This document shows positions 58,220 to 64,000 of a stretch of DNA of 64,000 nt, piece by piece (the first letter of the stretch is position 1; each line of letters begins with the position of its first letter). Below the pieces are notes generated by a model that saw only the letters and a program-made list of their open reading frames with translations, ran no database searches and had not been told where the DNA came from. The translations under genes were made by a program, and so were the position numbers. Source of the stretch: Gonocerus acuteangulatus (Eukaryota; Arthropoda; Insecta; Hemiptera; Coreidae); assembly GCA_946811695.1 (NCBI GenBank), contig OX328123.1, positions 147,185,837-147,249,836 on the forward strand, given 5' to 3'.

Positions 58220-58700
58220 TTTTGCTCGCAAAAGGTAGTATTACCTCTTAAGGAAGTATTGGAAAAAAAATTTTGGGATTTTCACACATTTTCTTAAATA
58301 TCTCTAAAACGGCTGGTGAATCGTGCTAAATCAAAAGCATACATTCGCAATATCTCTAAAACAGCTGGGGAATCGTGCTAAATCGATAGTATCCATTCGA
58401 AATATCACTAAAACGGTTGGGGAATCGTGGTAAATTGACAGTATCCATTCGAAATACACTAAAACGGTTGGGGAATCGTGGTAAATCGATAGTATCCATT
58501 CGAAATATCACTAAAACGGTTTGGGAATCGTGGTAAATTGACAGTATCCATTCGAAATACACTAAAACGGTTGGGGAATCGTGGTAAATCGATAGTATCC
58601 ATTCAAAAGCCTAATAAATGTCGTACAAAAACGTTTCCGAATAATTATCGATGGGAAAGTCCCATTTGGAGAATTACGGGCTTAAATCTTAGAAGTTATT
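58220..58700 (-). mobile_element. RC-2 fragment with internal 52-bp array
   Basis: Reversed RC-2 core (TTTGGGATTTTCACACATTT; TCGATGGGAAAGTC). The segment AATATCTCTAAAACGG..GAATCGTG..TATCCATTCG is repeated six times (starts near 58297, 58349, 58401, 58453, 58504, 58556). Confidence 0.75.
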
Positions 58701-58904
58701 AGTTTATATTATTTGAAGGGTACTTTCGCTAATTATATCACTTTCTAAGTATATGTTTTTTAATTGCATTTGGGAGTAAAATAAGGTAAGTTAAACAAGG
58801 TATTTTTTTATATAGTGCCTTTTAACTATGAGGGAGAATACGGATCGAGTAAGTTACACTTCTGTGTAGCAAAACTATTGTTCGTTTCCTGTTCTTTGTG
58901 AAGC

Positions 58905-59213
58905 CATAAACAGGTAGGTCTTGGTCCGGGGAGTCTCATAGGCTAGGTCAAAATCGTCTACCAGTTGTCTGTCAGTAAATTCACAAATCCACACAGTTTT
59001 ACCGATGTTGACCAAACTTGGCACACAGATAGGTCATGAGTATTAAAATCGCCTCGGACTCGCAGTTCAGAGGTCACGGGTTCGAAATTGTGAACCCGAA
59101 CAGTTACAGATTTGCGTTATTAGATTTCAATAATGCTTATTTGGTTTCTAATTGATTTTTGCTTTTCTGGATGCAGAAAGTAGGTGTAGCATAGCACGCC
59201 GGGTAAGAGGTAG
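58905..59213 (+). mobile_element. RC-3 Helitron-like copy, 5'-truncated
   Basis: AACAGGTAGGTCTTGGTCCG, reversed subrepeats, CACGGGTTCGAAATTGTGAA, and the 3' end TAGGTGTAGCATAGCACGCC with GGTAAGAGGTAG|T, two changes from the canonical end. Confidence 0.68.
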
Positions 59214-59430
59214 TGAATTATAAAGATCAATGAGCAGCAGTTAACACATTAACCTGAGAAAAGAAGTTACCAAAATGGCATGTACTATACGGGAAACTCG
59301 TCCATCCTGGCTTATATCTACTTCATAAAATGCTATTAACCTTTTGGATGCGACGTGGGCTAGCTGCCTATTCCATCCACAGGCGGACCAAACTCCCTCT
59401 CTAAAGCCGTACGCACCCGAATTTTTTTTT

Positions 59431-60513
59431 AGCACTTTCCTCCGAAGGAAAGTAGCTATTGAGGTTGGACTCATGACGGAATTTTTGAAAAATTTCTTCA
59501 AATCTTTATCGATCCTACCTAGTAGACACCGAAAATGACCCCCGTTAATATTTATATATATGTGTCTGTTAACACGATAGCGGCCAGAGTTTTTGTTTTT
59601 TCATCACGAAACTTGCTATATAGCATTCAATTAGCAAACGATTGAACGAGTTCGTTAACCACTAAAGTCGGTCCACCGGAAGGGGGGGTTTACCCCGAAC
59701 CCAAAACACTAATTTGACCACGCCAGCCGTAATATTTGTCATATTTCAACGAAACTTGGTATTCGTAGTGGTAATATAGAGAGAAAAGTGAGACGTAAAA
59801 ATAAACTAAATCGGTTCATTAGGAGGAGGGGTTTACTCCGGACCCACAATACCAATTCGCCACTACCAGCCGTGATTTTTGTTATATTTCGACAAAACTC
59901 GGTATTCGTAGCGGTAATCTACAGGTAAATATTTATTGTAAAAATAAACTAAATCGGTTCATTAGGAGGGGGGGTTTACTCCGGACCCACAATACCAATT
60001 CGCCACTACCAGCCGTGATTTTTGTTATATTTCGACAAAACTCGGTATTCGTAGCGGTAATCTACAGGTAAATATGTATTGTAAAAATAAACTAAATCGG
60101 TTCATTAGAAGGGGGGGTTTACTCCAGACCCAAATTCCTAATATACTCATACCGGTCGTAATTTCTGCTGTATTGTAACGAAACGCGGTATACGTCGTGG
60201 GTAACTCATAAGAAAGAAGTGTTGTAAAAATGAGCTGAATCGGTCAATCGGAAAGGGGGGTTTACTTTGTAATATATTTCAATAGAAAAGCCCGCCAGAC
60301 GTAGGTTCACAAAGCCGCCGCAAGGAGCGCTTTCTACCACTAGAGTGACTGTATCCTGTTCCTGCGTTAGATCAAAATACGATAATATGTGGTTTTTTGT
60401 ATTTATTACGTAGTGTAGTAGGTACCATGTGTAAACATAACTCTGGAAGCAAATTAGTAATTGATCAGTTACTCATTACAAATTTAAAAGAGAACTATTC
60501 ATTGTAGACGGAC
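59431..60513 (-). mobile_element. RC-1 Helentron-like element, copy d
   Basis: Sharp left end AGCACTTTCCTCCGAAGGAA after a T-run and almost no TA tract (59551-59560). The core subrepeats are well conserved. Near 60502 the sequence jumps from AGAACTATTCAT to GTAGACGGACTT, consistent with loss of about 100 bp before the terminal GACGGAC. Confidence 0.75.
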
Positions 60514-61096
60514 TTGTATTTTACTTAGGCGGTCGTTACTAATCATCATTTTCATGTTTATCTTACGTGAACGACGACGTGTATCACTTCAAACGATTTA
60601 TTTACTACAATTTAGGTGCACATCAAACCTACAATAACCATTTAAAACAATGTTTACTTACTTCTCTTCCCTATATTTCCCTTTCTACTTCATTAAGAAA
60701 CCACAGCTTGTTTTTAGACGTGATTTTTAAATGCAGCAATGAAAATGTTTTGTATTTATTATTATAATAAGCTACTCCTTTATTATTTACAGTTTCACTA
60801 AAAAAATGACCTAAGAACATTTTTAACTTGCCCACGCCTTACAGACGCATGTTACTTATAACGTTCAAAATGTGTATGTTACCAGTTAAGGGTTAAACTA
60901 GCAATTATCCCCCACTCCTGCTAGAGCACTCTGTACACGCTCAAGGCTAAAGAGGGCTCGCAATCAGGAGATACAGCTGTAGCGAGAATACTCGGGCGAC
61001 TCGGGCCAAAAATATTTCTGATTCATTTTCTTTGATTATATAATCTGAAAAATGGGTCATATATGATTCGAGTAATGGGTTTTGGGAGTAATGGGC
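60514..61096. other. unclassified sequence
   Basis: Nothing recognised. The 66-codon frame at 60567 has no known domain. Confidence 0.35.
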
Positions 61097-61111
61097 AATA
61101 ATAGGATTCTG

Positions 61112-61291
61112 GGGTCCCCCGTGGTCTAGTGGCTAGCGCCTTAGATTCATAAGTGGGAGATGGTGGGTTCGATTCCCACCGGCGGCAGGAATTTACTCAT
61201 CTCACGGCTCGTTGGGAAAATTCCTCACTGCACCTTGGATCGAGGCTAATGGACTAGACGTCGAAGCGCCGTCAAAAAAAATAAATGAATA
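61112..61291 (+). mobile_element. SINE-A, full length, with 15-bp target duplication
   Basis: This is the reference copy. CCCGTGGTCTAGTGGCTAGC (A box) and GGTGGGTTCGATTCCCACC (B box) form a head like tRNA-Glu, with ATTCATA in the anticodon-loop position. The body GGCAGGAATTTACTCATCTC, CGGCTCGTTGGGAAAATTCC and the tail GGCTAATGGACTAGACGTCG, AAGCGCCGTC are followed by an A-rich end. AATAATAGGATTCTG flanks it at 61097-61111 and 61292-61306. Pol III transcription from the internal boxes is expected from the family type. Confidence 0.95.
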
Positions 61292-61521
61292 AATAATAGG
61301 ATTCTGTTATTTCAAATAATTTATAATTGTTAGGTATACTACGTATAATTTTATAAATTTTCTATCAATGTTATCAGATGACACACACACATGCAGACAC
61401 GCCTATACACACCCACCCACCCGCACGCACTCACAAACACACCACTTCCTTGAATTCAATCAGAAAGTAATGCCAATTTTGAATATGCATCCTTGTATTT
61501 ATTTGCACGGGATAAGAGCTA

Positions 61522-61524
<3 letters not shown>

Positions 61525-61583
<59 letters not shown>
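61525..61583. repeat. (TA)n microsatellite
   Basis: About 29 TA units. A (CA)-rich stretch lies at 61380-61440. Confidence 0.95.
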
Positions 61584-61589
<6 letters not shown>

Positions 61590-62149
61590 GTATCCTTTAA
61601 TATCACCAGCTTGAGCATTACCTTCAGAATTACATTTGTGTAGTATACAGCAATTACATTGAGCCAGTAGTAGTTTGTAAGTTTTCACTTTTACTCTCTT
61701 TCAGAGAGGGGAAAGTCTTCCAATGCAATAGGTCGGTCGTATTTAAATCGTGTGGAGGTTTAAAAATATGTTGAATCAATCCTGTCATGAATCAGGATTG
61801 CCTGAAGAAGATATTCGTCCAAAATCCCGAACCACACGTTACCTTGGAGCTGATACTGATTGTGTGATCTTCACAGGGCATAAGGATTAAAATGAAACCT
61901 ATTATGCAAATTGGGACAGTTATATATTCCATTCCGTGTGAATGTGGCTTTGTCTGTCCACAAAATGTTGTGGCCGAAGTGAGGATTAACTTTTTCCCTC
62001 CCGCAATGTTTTGCACAATTTTTAGTTTTATTTCAAATTTTAGTTGATAACATTTCAAATTATGTGCAAATTCTGGATTACAATTATTCAACTACCCTGC
62101 AATCTTTTTTAATTCTCCGCTCAAAAAGTGTAGTCAAAAAATGGTGCCA

Positions 62150-62610
62150 AATACATCATGTAAATCAATATGAATATAAATCAATGAAAAATTTAAAAAC
62201 ATGAAATGTAACTGATCTCTCAAATGAAAAACTTTTCCAATCTTTTCATTCAGTTATATTTATTGCTTCCGGAATGGACAATGGATACCCACAGTTTGGC
62301 CATTAAAAAATGAATAATTTTTAATTTCTTCACCCAAGGTATTTGAAAGTAACAAAACTACATTCCACACTTTTTTTTGACAAAAGGGAGCCAATCGTTC
62401 AATTTATTCCCTAACAAACCTCCACTTCATTTTCATAGATGTAATGCTTACTAAATGTAGAAGTATTCCTGTAAGTATTGAATCTGTAGTCCTTTTGAGG
62501 GCTGAGGAAAAAAATCGCGAAAATACTCTGATTCATTGATAAAAACAGAAGTGCGTTATTGGACGTCCAGAAAGTATCGTTTAATAATAGTTTTAGTGAA
62601 TTAAATTAAT
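62150..62610 (+). repeat. dispersed repeat without the piggyBac MITE
   Basis: Aligns to 10331-10518 and 11512-11960. At the MITE position it reads GATCTCTCAAATGAAAAACT, where the other copy has TCTC-TTAA-[MITE]-TTAA-ATGATAAACT. Confidence 0.75.
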
Positions 62611-62634
62611 GTATTTTTAAAGGAAATTTTGTCT

Positions 62635-62834
62635 NNNNNNNNNNNNNNNNNNNNNNNNNNNNNNNNNNNNNNNNNNNNNNNNNNNNNNNNNNNNNNNNNN
62701 NNNNNNNNNNNNNNNNNNNNNNNNNNNNNNNNNNNNNNNNNNNNNNNNNNNNNNNNNNNNNNNNNNNNNNNNNNNNNNNNNNNNNNNNNNNNNNNNNNNN
62801 NNNNNNNNNNNNNNNNNNNNNNNNNNNNNNNNNN
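62635..62834. other. assembly gap (200 N)
   Basis: Exactly 200 N, the usual placeholder for a gap of unknown length. Frames crossing it are meaningless. Confidence 0.99.
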
Positions 62835-63059
62835 ACGTAAATCATCTTTTAGCGCCAAAAATCTCTTTGAACGTGTCTGCCGCGGATACATTTTAATTTT
62901 CAAACAGTAAAAATATTTTTTCGGAAAAAAGAATAATAAGTTAGAAAACAAGGAGTTTCTGTTTAAGAATATTTTAGGCTAGCGATCCTATTCACCAAGC
63001 TCCTTAAAATCCTAGCATTCAACAAGACGTAGCTGGCGTACTCCCCTGCCATCCAATAA

Positions 63060-63205
63060 TTCAAAACCGTCTGTTTTAGGCACTTATTTCTCGGATTGAA
63101 ATATTTTTGATAAAAAAGTTAGTAAGCTTTCGAATGGTTACCATACACTTACCACGATTTTTCAACCGTTTTCGAGATATTTTAGAAAATATACTAAATT
63201 CCCAA
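63060..63205 (+). mobile_element. RC-2 core fragment, cut by a Jockey element
   Basis: TAGGCACTTATTTCTCGGAT, TAGTAAGCTTTCGAATGGTT, TACCACGATTTTTCAACCGT, TTTCGAGATATTTTAGAAAA, then AAATTCCCAAAACT, after which retrotransposon sequence starts abruptly. Confidence 0.75.
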
Positions 63206-63208
63206 AAC

Positions 63209-64000
63209 TCCTATATCACTCCTTCCAATAATGGGCAAAATACTTGAAAAACTCCTTCTCAAACGCCTTTATACACTCCTGGATCCCATTATCCCATCAT
63301 CCCAGTTTGGTTTTTGCCACTCCCACTCCACTATTCACCAATGCCACCGTATCGTCGACAGCATATCCTCATCCTTCGAGAATAAGCAGTATTGCTCTGG
63401 CGTTTTCCTTGACGTAGCTCAGGCTTTCGATCGAGTGTGGCACCAGGGCTTGCTGTTCAAACTCAAAGGAACCCTATCCTCAACATATTACCTACTAATA
63501 AAATCCTATCTCTCTGACCGTTTTTTCCAGACATCCTATGGTACCTCATTATCTCCAATCTTCCCTCAACGTGCCGGTGTCCCACAAGGTGGAATTCTCA
63601 GTCCCGTTTTGTTCCTGGCTTATACGGCTGCATCCCTTACCATCCCCAAACTTTCATCCACATGTTTGCTGACGACACCGCTATTCTCAATGTAAACCAA
63701 AACCCAATTCTTGCTTCCAATTCCCTTCAAGAACACCTGTACCTACTTCAACCATGGCTAACTAAATGGAAAATTAAAGTAAATGCAGAAAAATCTAGCC
63801 ATGCAACATTCACACTTCGTAAGTCAAGCTGCCCACAAATAACTCTCCAAAACATTCAAATTCCACAGAAATCGCAAGTAAGATACTTAGGACTGATATT
63901 AAACAAAAGTTTAACTTGGAAGGCACACATAACACAGAAAAGACAAGAACTGAACAGACTTTTTAGACTTTTATCACGCTTACTGGACAAACGCTCAAAA
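63209..64000 (+). pseudogene. Jockey-type reverse transcriptase, 5'-truncated, continues past window
   Basis: From CCTATATCACTCCTTCCAAT it encodes PISLLPIMGKILEKLL, then SSQFGFCHSHST, GVFLDVAQAFDRVWHQGLL (RT motif A with catalytic Asp), AGVPQGGILSPVLFL (motif B), and after two small frameshifts near 63630 and 63660 MFADDTAIL (motif C, FADD), then WLTKWKIKVNAEKSSHATF, VRYLGLILNKSLTWKAHI and RLLSRLLDK at the edge. The domain order and FADD box fit the Jockey clade. The Arg expected after QFGF is Cys. The start is a 5' truncation inside RC-2; the frameshifts make it non-functional. Confidence 0.85.

Noticed and set aside
61112..61186. Functional tRNA gene
   Set aside because: A and B boxes are present, but no acceptor stem closes, and the sequence continues into the SINE body with A-tail and target duplications.
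62601..62951. Frames crossing the N gap
   Set aside because: The residues are undefined; it is an assembly gap.

Overview
The window is eukaryotic: AT-rich, intron-rich and packed with transposable elements. C2H2 zinc-finger exons, Jockey/I/RTE-type non-LTR retrotransposon remnants, a piggyBac-type MITE, Helitron-like elements and tRNA- and 5S-derived SINEs point to an arthropod, most likely an insect (perhaps a hemipteran; the order is a guess). There is no bacterial operon structure. Most short open frames are artefacts of (TA)n, poly-A or tandem repeats.

One host gene is recognisable. It is a C2H2 zinc-finger gene on the minus strand with at least four exons: 42266-42451, 18970-19126, 16839-17059 and a terminal exon 5118-5301. 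All donors and acceptors are canonical, all phases match, and two of the introns interrupt zinc fingers that are rebuilt exactly on splicing. The three introns (about 23.1, 1.9 and 11.5 kb) hold most of the repeats. The 5' part of the gene must lie to the right of 42451 or outside the window.

The rest is a nested mobile-element landscape. At 0.7-2.9 kb there is a 104-bp satellite with higher-order structure. At 5.5-13 kb there are foldback elements, a SINE and a TTAA-flanked piggyBac MITE. At 13-16.4 kb two Helentron-like elements (here RC-1) sit in a ~60-bp tandem repeat. At 17-28 kb there are Helentron-like RC-2 copies, a Helitron (RC-3), 5S rRNA-derived retroposons and a retrotransposon remnant. 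At 30-33 kb lies a textbook Helitron (RC-4), followed by SINEs and nested RC-1/RC-2. At 36-43 kb there are LINE remnants, an interrupted SINE and zinc-finger exon A. At 45-60 kb there are more RC-1 to RC-4 copies and a 57-bp minisatellite grown inside RC-2. The window closes with a full-length SINE, a 200-N gap and a Jockey-type reverse transcriptase running off the right edge.

Most notable: (i) the rebuilt zinc-finger gene; (ii) two insertions (piggyBac MITE and RC-4) whose empty sites are also present in the window as paralogous repeats; (iii) a 5S-derived SINE with perfect target duplications beside a 5S head fused to a LINE 3' remnant; (iv) a recurrent hammerhead-ribozyme-like motif (YUGANGA, one base, stem II, GAAA, short palindromic stem III) in four different foldback repeats. 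Element names RC-1 to RC-4, SINE-A, SINE-B and SINE-5S are labels used only here. All family assignments rest on visible motifs, not on database searches.
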